Shown here: positions 17,182 to 25,920 of the stretch, piece after piece
Position numbering within the stretch: position 1 is the first letter of the stretch
How the letters are laid out: each line of letters begins with the position of its first letter
Assembly: GCA_965224515.1 (NCBI GenBank)
Contig: OZ245051.1
Span: 1,240,001-1,304,000 of the forward strand
Direction of reading: 5' to 3'
From: Sedimenticola_A sp040506425
GTDB lineage: Bacteria > Pseudomonadota > Gammaproteobacteria > Chromatiales > Chromatiaceae
Length of the DNA stretch: 64,000 bases
The notes under the pieces: model-generated
Told to the model about the DNA's origin: nothing
Databases searched by the model: none
The model's input: the letters and a program-made list of their open reading frames with translations, nothing else
Position numbers and translations under genes: made by a program

Positions 17182-17933
17182 CAGTCTCTGACCCCGCCGA
17201 GATAGGCCCGCTGGACATCGCTGTTGCCGCGGATTTCATCCGGGGTGCCGGTGGCGATGGATTCTCCGTAGACCAGCACCGTGATGCGATCAGCCAGAGA
17301 GAAGATGACATCCATGTCGTGCTCCACCAGGAGTATGCTGACCGAGCCTTTCAGGCTGAGTATCAGCTCCGAGAGTTTTACCGTTCCACCGGGTCCCATG
17401 CCCGCCATGGGTTCGTCCAGCAACAGCAGTTTCGGATTGCCGGCCAGTGCCATGCCCACATCCAGCTGGCGCTTTTCACCGTGGGAGAGATTTCCAGCGA
17501 GCATATCAGCCCGTGCCTCAAGACCGCAGTGCTCGAGGGCGGACCGGGTGGGTGCCTGCAGGGCGGGATCCTTGCGGGCAGGTCGCCAGAAGCGGAAGCT
17601 GTGTCCCTGGTGGGCCTGCACAGCCAGGGCCAGGTTCTCCTCCACGCTCAACTGTTCGAACACAGAAGTGATCTGAAAAGAGCGGGCCAGCCCCAGTCTC
17701 GCTCTCTGCTGGGCGGGCAGGTGGGCGATCTCCATGCCGTTAAAGACAATGCTCCCCTCGTCGGGCAGGATCTCCCCTGCAAGCTGTTTGATGGCGGTTG
17801 TCTTGCCCGCGCCGTTGGGTCCGATAAGGGCGTGAATCTCTCCCTGCCGGATATCGAGAGAGAGATTGCGGCTCGCCTGCACGGCACCGAAGGATTTGCT
17901 CAGGCCACTCACCTGCAACAGTGCGTCACTCAT
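17181..17933 (-). CDS. livG: Branched-chain amino-acid-type ABC transporter ATPase LivG
   Basis: The approximately 250-residue ATPase has Walker A GPNGAGKTT, signature NLSHGEKRQLDVG and Walker B LLLDEPMAGMGPG, followed by the LivG tail VLVYGESIATGTPDEIR. ATG 17933 is chosen over an in-frame ATG at 17942 because AGGTGG lies about six bases upstream, and its ATGAGTGA overlaps the livM stop. Confidence 0.93.
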   Translation of the reverse strand: MSDALLQVSGLSKSFGAVQASRNLSLDIRQGEIHALIGPNGAGKTTAIKQLAGEILPDEGSIVFNGMEIAHLPAQQRARLGLARSFQITSVFEQLSVEENLALAVQAHQGHSFRFWRPARKDPALQAPTRSALEHCGLEARADMLAGNLSHGEKRQLDVGMALAGNPKLLLLDEPMAGMGPGGTVKLSELILSLKGSVSILLVEHDMDVIFSLADRITVLVYGESIATGTPDEIRGNSDVQRAYLGGVRD

Positions 17934-18915
17934 TGCGGCCACCTATGAGCAGGCCGTAGAGTCCGCGTTTGGCAAACAGCACCACCAGGATCAGGAATGG
18001 CCCGAGAAAGACCATCCAGTGCTCGGTGTAGGCGGAGAGAATCTCCTCCATCAGCAGCAGGACCACGGCTCCGAACACCGGTCCGAACAGTGTCCCCATG
18101 CCACCCAGGAGAACCATTACCAGGATCTCCCCGGACTGGGTCCAGTGCATCAGGCCCGGGCTGACGAACTCGGTCTGGTTGGCCATCAGGGCGCCGGCGA
18201 GGCCGGCACCGGCACCGGCAATGGCGAAACAGACCAGCTTGTAGCGGTAGGTGGAGTAGCCCAGGGCCTGCATGCGCAGTTCGTTCTCCTTGGCGCCCCG
18301 GACCACCCGGCCGAAACGGGAATGTACCAGGCGGTGGGAGAGGATGAGAAAACCGAGCAGGGCGGCAAGGCAGATGTAGTAAAAGGTGATGTCATCCCCC
18401 GCATCCAGTGCAGGCAGGCTGTTGCGAGACCAGAGGCTCAACCCGTCATCACCGCCGTAGGCCTCAAGGGAGACAAACAGGTAGTAGAGCATCTGGGCAA
18501 AGGCCAGGGTGATCATGATGAAGTGCATGCCGCTGGTTCTCAGGCTCAGGGCACCGAACAGGGCGGCAGCCAGGGCCGAGAGCAATACAGCGAGGGGCCA
18601 GATGATCAGGGCGCTGTCGCTGCCCGCCAGCTCCAGGGGCCACTGCATCAGCAGGCTGCCCTCCTGGTGGTGGAAGGTGAGTATGCCCACCACGTAGGCC
18701 CCGACCCCGAAATAGGCCGCATGCCCCAGGCTGACCATGCCACCATAACCGAGGATGAGATCAAGGCTTACCGCTGCCAGGGCGAAGATCAGGATACGGC
18801 TGAACAGAGAGATCAGATAGCTGTTGCCGCTGGCCTCCATTACCGGCGGCAGCAGCAGGAATATCAGCAGCGAGACGCCCAGAATCAGAGAGGTTCTTGT
18901 TATCAGGATGTTCAT
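17926..18915 (-). CDS. livM: Branched-chain amino-acid-type ABC permease LivM
   Basis: The 329-residue inner-membrane permease has about ten hydrophobic segments. The family pattern LDLILGYGGMVSLGHAAYFGVGAY lies near residues 50-75, and GGMGTLFGPVFGA lies at about 265, the coupling region that contacts the ATPases. It is followed after overlap by livG and preceded by livH with three bases between them. Confidence 0.93.
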   Translation of the reverse strand: MNILITRTSLILGVSLLIFLLLPPVMEASGNSYLISLFSRILIFALAAVSLDLILGYGGMVSLGHAAYFGVGAYVVGILTFHHQEGSLLMQWPLELAGSDSALIIWPLAVLLSALAAALFGALSLRTSGMHFIMITLAFAQMLYYLFVSLEAYGGDDGLSLWSRNSLPALDAGDDITFYYICLAALLGFLILSHRLVHSRFGRVVRGAKENELRMQALGYSTYRYKLVCFAIAGAGAGLAGALMANQTEFVSPGLMHWTQSGEILVMVLLGGMGTLFGPVFGAVVLLLMEEILSAYTEHWMVFLGPFLILVVLFAKRGLYGLLIGGRNE

Positions 18916-18918
18916 CGA

Positions 18919-19833
18919 TCAGCCCTGGGTGGGAAACAGGCCGCGTGGCCGCCAGACCAGAATCGCCGCCATGAGTATGTAGACCGACATGGAGGCGAGA
19001 GAGGCCCCGGCACCATCTGCCGTGGCAGCGGGCAGAAAGAGGCGCAGTAGATCTGGCAACATGACCCGGCCCAGGGTATCCACCATGCCTACCATGAGGG
19101 CGGCGATCAGCGCGCCGCGGATGGAGCCGATACCGCCGATGACGATCACAACGAAAGTGAGGATCAGAATGCTCTCTCCCATGCCCGCCTCAACTGCCAG
19201 TATGGGTCCTGCCATGACCCCTGCCAGTCCGGCGAGCAGCGCGCCCAGTCCGAACACCAGGGTGTAGAGCAGCTTGATGTTCACGCCCAGGGCCGACACC
19301 ATCTCTCGGTTGCTGGCACCGGCGCGGATCTGCATGCCCAGCCGGGTGCGGGTGAAGAGCAGGTAGAGAAACAGGGCGACGAGTATGCCCACTGCAATGA
19401 TAGCCAGTCGGTAGCCGGGGTAGGGTGCGCCGGGGATCAGCTCAACCGTACCCGAGAGCCACTCCGGGACATCCATGAACAGGGGCTGGCGACCCCAGAT
19501 GATGCGGGTCAGTTCGTTGAAGAAGAGGATCAGCCCGAAGGTGGCCAGTACCTGGTCGAGGTGGTCGCGGTGGTAGAGCCGGCGCAGCACAATGGCTTCC
19601 ACCAGCATGCCCACCAGGGCGGTGGCGGGCAGGGCGACCAGCAGGCCCAGCAGAAAGCTGCCTGTCATCTGCGCCACGGTGGCGGCCACGTAGGCGCCGA
19701 CCATGTAGAGAGAGCCGTGGGCCAGGTTGATCACCTGCATGATGCCGAACACCAGGGTAAGCCCGGCGGACATCAGAAACAGCATTACCCCGAGCTGTAG
19801 CCCGTTGAGCAACTGTTCGATAAAAAGCAGCAT
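18919..19833 (-). CDS. livH: Branched-chain amino-acid-type ABC permease LivH
   Basis: The 304-residue permease opens with MLLFIEQLLNGLQLGVMLFL and carries GLTLVFGIMQVINLAHGSLYMVGAY, the LivH signature, and GGIGSIRGALIAAL as the coupling segment. An in-frame ATG at 19878 would add 15 residues without hydrophobic or conserved character. ATG 19833 is therefore preferred, although its ribosome-binding site is weak. It lies 54 bases downstream of the binding-protein gene. Confidence 0.92.
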   Translation of the reverse strand: MLLFIEQLLNGLQLGVMLFLMSAGLTLVFGIMQVINLAHGSLYMVGAYVAATVAQMTGSFLLGLLVALPATALVGMLVEAIVLRRLYHRDHLDQVLATFGLILFFNELTRIIWGRQPLFMDVPEWLSGTVELIPGAPYPGYRLAIIAVGILVALFLYLLFTRTRLGMQIRAGASNREMVSALGVNIKLLYTLVFGLGALLAGLAGVMAGPILAVEAGMGESILILTFVVIVIGGIGSIRGALIAALMVGMVDTLGRVMLPDLLRLFLPAATADGAGASLASMSVYILMAAILVWRPRGLFPTQG

Positions 19834-19887
19834 TGTGTATGAAAGGCGTGGATTGCAGGGCGCGGATGCGCCCCGCAATCTCTCAGG

Positions 19888-21054
19888 CTACATCTTGCAC
19901 TCGGCCGCGTAGGCGTCGGTGTGACCGCTGAAAACCTTCTTCAGTGTCTTGTTGGTGGTCTTGCCTTCGGCGGTCTTTACCACTTCACGTACATAGATGT
20001 CCTGCACGGGATGCTGGTTGGCGCCGAACTTGAAGTCACCGCGGACCGAGGCGAAGTCAGCCTTGCGCAGTGCTGCACGGAAGGCGGAGAGATCGGACAG
20101 GTCGCCGTTGACCGACTTGAGGGCGCTGCCGATCAGGTTGGCTGCATCGTAGCCCTGGCTGGCGTAGAGGGTGGGGGTACGGCCATAGGCCTTGCGGAAT
20201 GCGGCAACGAACTGACGGTTGGCATCGTTTTCCAGATCGTGGGTCCACTGGGATCCGTTGATCACGCCTACTGCTGCGTCTCCGACTGCACCCAGCAGCC
20301 GCTCATCGAAGGAGAATGCAGGACCAAACAGCGGGGTGCTCTTGCTCAGGCCCGCCTGGGCGTACTGCTTGATGAAGTTGATGCCCATACCGCCGGGCAG
20401 GAAGAAGAAGACCGCGTCGGGCTTGGCCGCACGCAGGTTGGCCAGTTCAGCGGCGTAGTCGGACTGGCCCAGCTTGGTGTAGACCTCGCCTGCCAGCTTA
20501 CCCTTGTAGAAACGCTTGAAGCCTGAGAGGGCGTCTTTGCCCGCCGGGTAGTTGGGGGCCAGGATGTAGACATTCTTGTAGCTCGCGTCGTTGACATACT
20601 GACCTGCCGCCTCGTGCAGGTTGTCGTTCTGCCAGGCGACATTGAAATAGTTCTCGTGACAGCCCTTGCCCGCCAGTGCGGAGGGGCCTGCATTGGGGCT
20701 AACATAGACTACGTCATCACGTACCACCTTGGGTACCACGGCCATGGCGACATTGGAGAAGACGATGCCGGTCATCAGCTTGACGCCGTCCTTCTTGATA
20801 TAGCGGTCGGCGATCTGCTTGCCCTTACCCGGCTTGCGACCGTCGTCATCAACCATCAGTTCGATAGCCATGCCGCCGAGTTTGCCGCCATTCTGATCCA
20901 TGGCCAGCTTGAAGCCGTCCCGGATGTCCTCTCCCAGGTAACCTGCCTTGGTAGAGAGGGTGGTGACCATACCGATCTTGACCGGCTCTGCCGCAATTGC
21001 GGTACCGGCAAACATGGCGCAGGCGGTGGTGAGGGCGATTGCACACTTCTTCAT
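19888..21054 (-). CDS. livK: ABC transporter periplasmic substrate-binding protein, LivK type
   Basis: The 388-residue protein has a cleavable signal peptide (MKKCAIALTTACAMFAGTAIAA) and the type I periplasmic binding fold starting EPVKIGMVTTLSTKAGYLG. It is the receptor that selects the solute for LivHMGF. Leu/Ile/Val binding cannot be concluded: other members take up aromatic acids, amides or urea. AAGGAGAACC precedes the ATG. It is the first gene of the minus-strand cluster, so the promoter should lie in the 95 bases before the psiE-like gene. Confidence 0.9.
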   Translation of the reverse strand: MKKCAIALTTACAMFAGTAIAAEPVKIGMVTTLSTKAGYLGEDIRDGFKLAMDQNGGKLGGMAIELMVDDDGRKPGKGKQIADRYIKKDGVKLMTGIVFSNVAMAVVPKVVRDDVVYVSPNAGPSALAGKGCHENYFNVAWQNDNLHEAAGQYVNDASYKNVYILAPNYPAGKDALSGFKRFYKGKLAGEVYTKLGQSDYAAELANLRAAKPDAVFFFLPGGMGINFIKQYAQAGLSKSTPLFGPAFSFDERLLGAVGDAAVGVINGSQWTHDLENDANRQFVAAFRKAYGRTPTLYASQGYDAANLIGSALKSVNGDLSDLSAFRAALRKADFASVRGDFKFGANQHPVQDIYVREVVKTAEGKTTNKTLKKVFSGHTDAYAAECKM

Positions 21055-21149
21055 TAAGGTTCTCCTTCCCCGTTATTTATTTTATGAGCGCTCAAGTGTA
21101 CCAGCAGGGCCATGGCGGCCCAACTCTAGAAGTGAGAGAACTACAGGCC

Positions 21150-21593
21150 CTAAATGTCGCTGTCGGATGCGGCGGTGCCGGCGTTGGGCCGATCTTCCGG
21201 TGCGGAGAACCTGGTGGAGCTGTAGCGCAGCACCAGCACACTGATGCTTAGAAGCATTATGGCTCCGGTAATCATGATGATCCGTTCGTCCTCCATCACC
21301 TTGACGTCGATAGCCAGCAGGCGGGTGAGGGCGGTTATAGCGATGTAGATCAGAAAGCGCACCGGCAGGCGCTTGGTCTTGAAGTAGATGCCCACCATGG
21401 CACCCAGTTCCAGGTAGATGAAGAGCAGCAGGACGTCCTTGATGCCGGGGTGGCCGTCCGCAATGATGCGGAACACCTCCGCCCAGGATGCCCAGATGAT
21501 GGCGGCGCCGATCACGAAAAGCCCCATCAGGTGGAAGCCCTCCACCATAATGTCCCCGATATCCTCGATCTTATGGAAATACTTGCTCGACAT
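21150..21593 (-). CDS. PsiE-like membrane protein
   Basis: The 147-residue protein has four hydrophobic segments (about 20-40, 50-72, 80-100, 105-122) and a polar tail. IASWAEV-like and LELGAMVGIYFKTKRLPVRFLIYIAIT-type patterns match the PsiE (phosphate-starvation-inducible E) family, whose molecular role is unknown. It is upstream of livK on the same strand; joint transcription is possible but not shown. Confidence 0.85.
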   Translation of the reverse strand: MSSKYFHKIEDIGDIMVEGFHLMGLFVIGAAIIWASWAEVFRIIADGHPGIKDVLLLFIYLELGAMVGIYFKTKRLPVRFLIYIAITALTRLLAIDVKVMEDERIIMITGAIMLLSISVLVLRYSSTRFSAPEDRPNAGTAASDSDI

Positions 21594-21695
21594 GCCGCTC
21601 CCCCGAACTCTTTTTTTCTGAGACTAACCGACAACGGTGCGAATTAAAACCGTGAGGATCTTACGGATCGGTGTCAGCTCCCGGGTTATGCGCTT

Positions 21696-22142
21696 GTCGG
21701 CCTGAAGGCCGACCTACGGGTGCGGGGCGCCAGAGTGGTGTTGGATGTAGGGTGGGTTAGCGACAGCGTAACCCACCGGGGATGCCGGTTGGTGCAATAC
21801 GCTGCGCTATTGCACCCTACAACATTGTGGGAGCGAACTTGTTCGTGATCGGCATTGGGTAATTTACCAGTCGCACTTCGCGAACAAGTTCGCTCCTACT
21901 TGCTGCTTGTCGGCCTGAAGGCCGACCTACGGGTGCGGGGCGCCAGAGTGGTGTTGGATGTAGGGTGGGTTAGCAATAGCGTAACCCACCGGGGATGCCG
22001 GTTGGTGCAATACGCTGCGCTATTGCACCCTACAACATTGTAGGAGCGAACTTGTTCGTGATCGGCATTGGGTAATTTACCAGTCGCACTTCGCGAACAA
22101 GTTCGCTCCTACTTGCTGCTGTCGGCCTGAAGGCCGACCTAC
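21696..22142. repeat. Tandem array of composite palindromic repeats (A-half, B, C; period about 213)
   Basis: This 447-base array lies between the psiE-like and ubiB genes. Its order is A-half (21696-21717), B (21747-21820), C (21827-21899), A-half (21909-21930), B (21960-22033), C (22040-22112), A-half (22121-22142). B runs GTAGGGTGGG to TGCACCCTAC. C runs GTAGGAGCGAAC to GTTCGCTCCTAC (the first copy starts GTGG). A-half is GTCGGCCTGAAGGCCGAC followed by CTAC. Unit starts are 213 and 212 bases apart, and the two copies are nearly identical, pointing to a recent duplication. The elements look like inverted REP pairs (REPINs). Confidence 0.9.
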
Positions 22143-22171
22143 GGGTGCGGGGCGCCGGGAGGAGATGGTTC

Positions 22172-23830
22172 CTACAGGCTGCGAATCCAGGCGCTGAGCA
22201 GTATGAAGCCGCCGGCGACGCTGAGCCCGATACCGGTGGTGATCACCACGGTGGCAGGCAGCATGATGCTGGGTCCCAGGGTGAGCAGCATAGCACCGGA
22301 TACCAGCATTGCAGCGCCGCTGATACTGGCGATGGTGTTGCGATGGTTCTCTTTAAGGGTCTGGTGCATCTGCTCCAGTTCCCTGGATTTCCACTTCAGT
22401 TCAAGGCGTCCTTCGGAGGCATCCTTGAGCACCTTGTGGGCCAGCAGGGGCATGTCTGCTGCATGTTCGGTCATCTGCGGCAGGTTCTTGCGCAGCTTGT
22501 TCACGAAGGCCCTGGGACCCACCTGCTCCTGCATCCAGCGCTCCATGAAGGGCTTGGCGGTGGTCCAGAGGTCGAGCTCAGGGTAGAGCTGGCGTCCCAG
22601 TCCCTCGATATAGAGCAGGGTCTTCTGCAGCAGCACCAGCTGGGGCTGCACCTCCATGTCAAAGCGTCGGGCAGTCTGGAACAGGTTGAGCAGGAAGTGC
22701 CCGAAGGAGATTTCGCTCAACGGTTTGTTGAAGATGGGTTCGCACACCGAGCGTATGGCCGCCTCGAACTCGTCGACACGGGTGTCGCTGGGTACCCATT
22801 CGGACTCCACGTGTAGCTCCGCCACCCGATGGTAGTCGCGGTTGAAGAAGGCGAGCAGGTTTTCGGCCAGGTAACGCTGGTCTTCGGTGGTCAGGGATCC
22901 GACGATGCCGAAATCCACCGCAATGTAGCGGCCGCTGGGCTCGACAAAAATATTGCCCGGGTGCATGTCGGCATGGAAAAAATTGTCGCGGAAGACCTGG
23001 GTGAAGAAGATTTCGACGCCCTGTTCACCCAGCTGTTTCATGCTGACACCCTGGGTTTTGAGGGTCTCAACATTGCTCACGGGGGTGCCGTGTATGCGCT
23101 CCAGCACCAGCACGTTTTTGCGTGTAAGGTCCCAGTGCACCTCGGGTACATAGAGGATATCGCTGCCTTCCCAGTTGCGCCGCAGCTGGGCGGCATTGGC
23201 TGCTTCGCGCTGCAGGTCGAGCTCATCCAGGATGGTCTTCTCGTAGTCCCGCACCACCTCGACCGGGCGCAGCCGCTTGCCGTCTTTCCAGTAGCGGTCG
23301 GCCAGTCTTGCGATGATGTAGAGCAGGCCGACGTCGCGGCGGATCACCCGCTCGATATCCGGGCGCAGTACCTTGACCACCACCTCTTCACCGCTCTTGA
23401 GTGTGGCGGCGTGTACCTGGGCGATCGAGGCTGAGGCCATGGGGGTCTCGTCGAAATCGTCCAGCACCTCTTCGATGGTGTGGCCGAAGGCCTTCTCGAT
23501 CAGGACGCGTGCCTTGGAACCCGGGAAAGGAGGAACCGCATCCTGAAGCTTGGCCAGTTCGTCAGCGATGTCGTCGGGCAGCAGGTCGCGTCGGGTGGAG
23601 AGTATCTGGCCGAACTTGACGAAGATCGGTCCCAGATCCTCCAGGGCCTTGCGCATGCGCACCGGGTAGTCGGGCAGCTTCTCACGGCGAAGCCAGTAGA
23701 AGGGTGAGAGGTAGAGGAGGAAACGCACCGGTCTGAACAGGTGTGTGGCGAGGATCACTTCATCCAGTCCGTGGCGCAGGAGCACCCAGTTGATGTGCAG
23801 AAGACGCAGTGCTTCGGAGGGCCGTATCAC
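22172..23830 (-). CDS. ubiB: Ubiquinone biosynthesis protein UbiB (ABC1/COQ8-type kinase-like)
   Basis: The 552-residue atypical kinase-like ATPase supports ubiquinone assembly at the inner membrane. The KxGQ motif is in FVKFGQILSTR (about residue 70), the catalytic region is HADMHPGNIF (about 285) and the metal motif is VDFGIVG (about 305). Two C-terminal hydrophobic helices (about 500-545) anchor it. The start is GTG overlapping the ubiJ stop (GTGA), so coupling is likely. The order ubiE-ubiJ-ubiB is the standard operon. Confidence 0.96.
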   Translation of the reverse strand: MIRPSEALRLLHINWVLLRHGLDEVILATHLFRPVRFLLYLSPFYWLRREKLPDYPVRMRKALEDLGPIFVKFGQILSTRRDLLPDDIADELAKLQDAVPPFPGSKARVLIEKAFGHTIEEVLDDFDETPMASASIAQVHAATLKSGEEVVVKVLRPDIERVIRRDVGLLYIIARLADRYWKDGKRLRPVEVVRDYEKTILDELDLQREAANAAQLRRNWEGSDILYVPEVHWDLTRKNVLVLERIHGTPVSNVETLKTQGVSMKQLGEQGVEIFFTQVFRDNFFHADMHPGNIFVEPSGRYIAVDFGIVGSLTTEDQRYLAENLLAFFNRDYHRVAELHVESEWVPSDTRVDEFEAAIRSVCEPIFNKPLSEISFGHFLLNLFQTARRFDMEVQPQLVLLQKTLLYIEGLGRQLYPELDLWTTAKPFMERWMQEQVGPRAFVNKLRKNLPQMTEHAADMPLLAHKVLKDASEGRLELKWKSRELEQMHQTLKENHRNTIASISGAAMLVSGAMLLTLGPSIMLPATVVITTGIGLSVAGGFILLSAWIRSL

Positions 23831-24459
23831 TTGCTCTCACCTTTATTCTTATTCATGTTGCTCTTCAGGCGGTTGATCCGCGCTTCAATGCGTTCGACAT
23901 CGTTGCGCAGGGTGTCGATGCCGTTCAGAAAATGGTCGATCTCGGGCTTTACCGGAAGCAGCCTGATCTCCTCCTGCAGGTACTCCTGCAGGTCCAGGCC
24001 CAGGGTTTTCATGGTGCGCTGGCCCCAATGATTGGCGGTGCGTGCGAAGTTGCCCACCTCGTGGGCGATGATGTCACCGGTGTAGTGGGATAGCTGCTCT
24101 TCCCAGTCGATATCCATGGCGGAGAGTATCTTGCCGAACCTGTGGGCCAGCTCGGTGTCGCCACTGATCTCAACCTGGCCGGCAAAAAGCTGGTCGGTGC
24201 TGCCCTTGGGGTCACCCATACGGCTCAGGGCCAGGGGGGTGCCGCGCAGGGTGCAGTCGGGTTCGTCTTCGTACCCGGAGAGCACCTGCAGCCGGTTGGG
24301 GCTGGGCACCAGGTAGAGGGTCTGGCCGAGACCCACCAACTCAAAGGCGATGACCCGGCCATAGAGTCCGGTCATCTGCTCCCGGGCTGCAGGGTCCAGG
24401 GAGAGGTAGCGGTTGATCGCCTCTTCCAGGGTGGCGTATGCGAGTCCTGACATGCTCAT
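23827..24459 (-). CDS. ubiJ: Ubiquinone biosynthesis accessory factor UbiJ (SCP2 domain)
   Basis: The 210-residue protein has an SCP2-type lipid-binding domain (about 10-115) containing VLSGYEDEPDCTLRGTPLALSRM. A C-terminal coiled coil (about 170-205) includes IDTLRNDVERIEARINRL. UbiJ binds ubiquinone intermediates and holds the cytosolic Ubi complex with UbiK. The gene lies between ubiE and ubiB, overlapping the latter. The neighbourhood decides the name as much as the sequence, because SCP2 domains are widespread. Confidence 0.93.
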   Translation of the reverse strand: MSMSGLAYATLEEAINRYLSLDPAAREQMTGLYGRVIAFELVGLGQTLYLVPSPNRLQVLSGYEDEPDCTLRGTPLALSRMGDPKGSTDQLFAGQVEISGDTELAHRFGKILSAMDIDWEEQLSHYTGDIIAHEVGNFARTANHWGQRTMKTLGLDLQEYLQEEIRLLPVKPEIDHFLNGIDTLRNDVERIEARINRLKSNMNKNKGESK

Positions 24460-24486
24460 GGTATCTCTTCTTTGTGCGAGCAGGGC

Positions 24487-25236
24487 CTAGAGTTTAAAGC
24501 CGCGGTGAGCGGCAACAATACCGCCGGTCATGTTGTGGTAGTCGCAGCGCTCGAGTCCCGCCTGCTCCATCATGGCCTTCAGGGTCTCCTGGTCGGGGTG
24601 CATGCGGATGGACTCGGCCAGGTACTGATAGCTTGCCTCGTCATTGGCCACCAGGCGTCCCATCAGGGGCAGCAGCTTGAAGGAGTAGAGGTCGTAGACC
24701 TTCTTCAGCGGCTCGCCGTTGGGGTGGGAGAACTCCAGCACCAGTACGCGGCCGCCGGGTTTAAGGACTCGCTGCATCTCGTTCAGTGCCTTCTGCTTGT
24801 CGGTGACGTTGCGCAGGCCGAAGGCGATGGTGATGCAGTCGAAAAAATTATCCGGAAAGGGGATGGTCTCGGCGTTGACCTGGGTGTATTCAATGTTGCC
24901 CACCAGGCCCTCGTCGGCCATTCGCTTGCGGCCTTCGTTGAGCATGGCGGCGTTGATGTCGGTCATCACCACCAGGCCGTCGGGACCCACAAGACCGGCG
25001 AAACGGGCTGCCAGGTCCCCGGTACCTGAAGCCAGGTCCAGTACCTTGTGCCCGCGCTTGATACCGGCCAGCTCCACGGCGAAGCGTTTCCACAGGCGGT
25101 GTATGCCCATGGACATCAGATCGTTCATCAGGTCGTAACGGCTGGCCACCGAGTCGAAGACCTGGCGAACCCGCCCCTGCTTCTCGTCGGCACGCACATT
25201 TTCAAATCCGAAATGTGTGTTGTTTTCATCCGTCAT
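24487..25236 (-). CDS. ubiE: Ubiquinone/menaquinone C-methyltransferase UbiE
   Basis: The 249-residue class I methyltransferase adds the C-2 methyl group to the quinone ring. SAM motif I is VLDLASGTGDLA, followed by VVMTDINAAML and the UbiE signatures YDLMNDLMSMGIHRLWKR near residue 35 and ITIAFGLRNVT near 140. The length matches E. coli (251). It starts the ubiE-ubiJ-ubiB operon, isolated from the upstream DUF971 gene by a strong terminator. Confidence 0.97.
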   Translation of the reverse strand: MTDENNTHFGFENVRADEKQGRVRQVFDSVASRYDLMNDLMSMGIHRLWKRFAVELAGIKRGHKVLDLASGTGDLAARFAGLVGPDGLVVMTDINAAMLNEGRKRMADEGLVGNIEYTQVNAETIPFPDNFFDCITIAFGLRNVTDKQKALNEMQRVLKPGGRVLVLEFSHPNGEPLKKVYDLYSFKLLPLMGRLVANDEASYQYLAESIRMHPDQETLKAMMEQAGLERCDYHNMTGGIVAAHRGFKL

Positions 25237-25319
25237 GACATCAATCTCTTCTCTTAATTGCCTGGAGGCAGAGTATGCAAAGGAGCGCTAAGTTCGCGGA
25301 GATTTTACAGGGTTTATAC

Positions 25320-25354
25320 GAAAAGACCGAATTCTAACAGAATTCGGTCTTTTC
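25320..25354 (-). terminator. Strong hairpin terminator after the DUF971 gene
   Basis: GAAAAGACCGAATTCT and its exact complement form a 16-bp stem with a 3-base loop, 31 bases after the DUF971 stop. The A/T-rich outer arms give the T run in either direction. It separates the DUF971 gene from ubiE. Confidence 0.85.
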
Positions 25355-25385
25355 ACAGGATCGGCAAATCGGGTCCTGGGTCGAA

Positions 25386-25751
25386 TCAGTTCGACTCTTT
25401 GCGCTTGTGACCTGCCGCTTCCAGGCGGGCCAGGTAATCCTTCCAGTTCTTCTCATGGTTGGCGCCGAGGCTGTAGAGGGTGTCCCATGCATAGATACCG
25501 GTGTTGTGCCCGTCATCGAAGTGGAATGCTACGGCGTAGTTGCCCACCGGTGAGATCTGCTCGATGTTGACGTCCTCTTTGCCGACCTGCAGGGTCTCCT
25601 GGCCAGGACCGTGTCCCTGTACCTCGGCAGAGGGTGAGAATACCCGCAGGTATTCGCAGGGCAGGTTGAAGTGGGCGCCGTCTTCGAACTTGATCTCCAG
25701 CACCCGTGACTGGCGGTGCAGATTCAGCTCTGTCGGTACATGTTCGGACAT
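25386..25751 (-). CDS. DUF971 family protein
   Basis: The 121-residue protein is a stand-alone version of the domain found at the N terminus of gamma-butyrobetaine hydroxylases. The pattern RVLEIKFEDGAHFNLPCEYLR and the late HNTGIYAWDTLYSLG are typical. In many gammaproteobacteria the gene lies between hslU and ubiE, as here. Related domains bind a metal through Cys and His, but no function is established to my knowledge. Confidence 0.9.
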   Translation of the reverse strand: MSEHVPTELNLHRQSRVLEIKFEDGAHFNLPCEYLRVFSPSAEVQGHGPGQETLQVGKEDVNIEQISPVGNYAVAFHFDDGHNTGIYAWDTLYSLGANHEKNWKDYLARLEAAGHKRKESN

Positions 25752-25850
25752 AAATAACTCCTTAAATCTGTATTTCGCCGCAGATTAGCACAAATTCCTG
25801 CATTTATTGGCCATGTGCCGTCTGGGGTTGGCCGGTTCTGCTTAAAGTAC

Positions 25851-25896
25851 GTAGGTCGGCCTTCAGGCTGACATGTCGGGCTGAAGGCCGACCTAC
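25851..25896. repeat. Single A-family palindromic element (REPIN-like)
   Basis: The 46-base element starts GTAGGTCGGCCTTCAGGC and ends GCCGACCTAC, with ACATGT at its centre. It is the same family as the three copies at 50771-51142 and lies between the hslU stop and the DUF971 start. Confidence 0.85.
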
Positions 25897-25920
25897 AGTT
25901 CTCGCGTGTCTAACGATTTA

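Noticed and set aside
17866..19050. 394-codon open frame antisense to livM and livG
   Set aside because: Shadow of the GC-rich permease genes; the His/Gln/Gly-rich translation is typical of antisense frames.
16480..21054. Urea or amide importer (UrtABCDE) naming for the liv-type cluster
   Set aside because: There are no urease, amidase or other urt-linked genes beside it, and sequence alone does not separate these importers, so the general LivKHMGF naming was kept.
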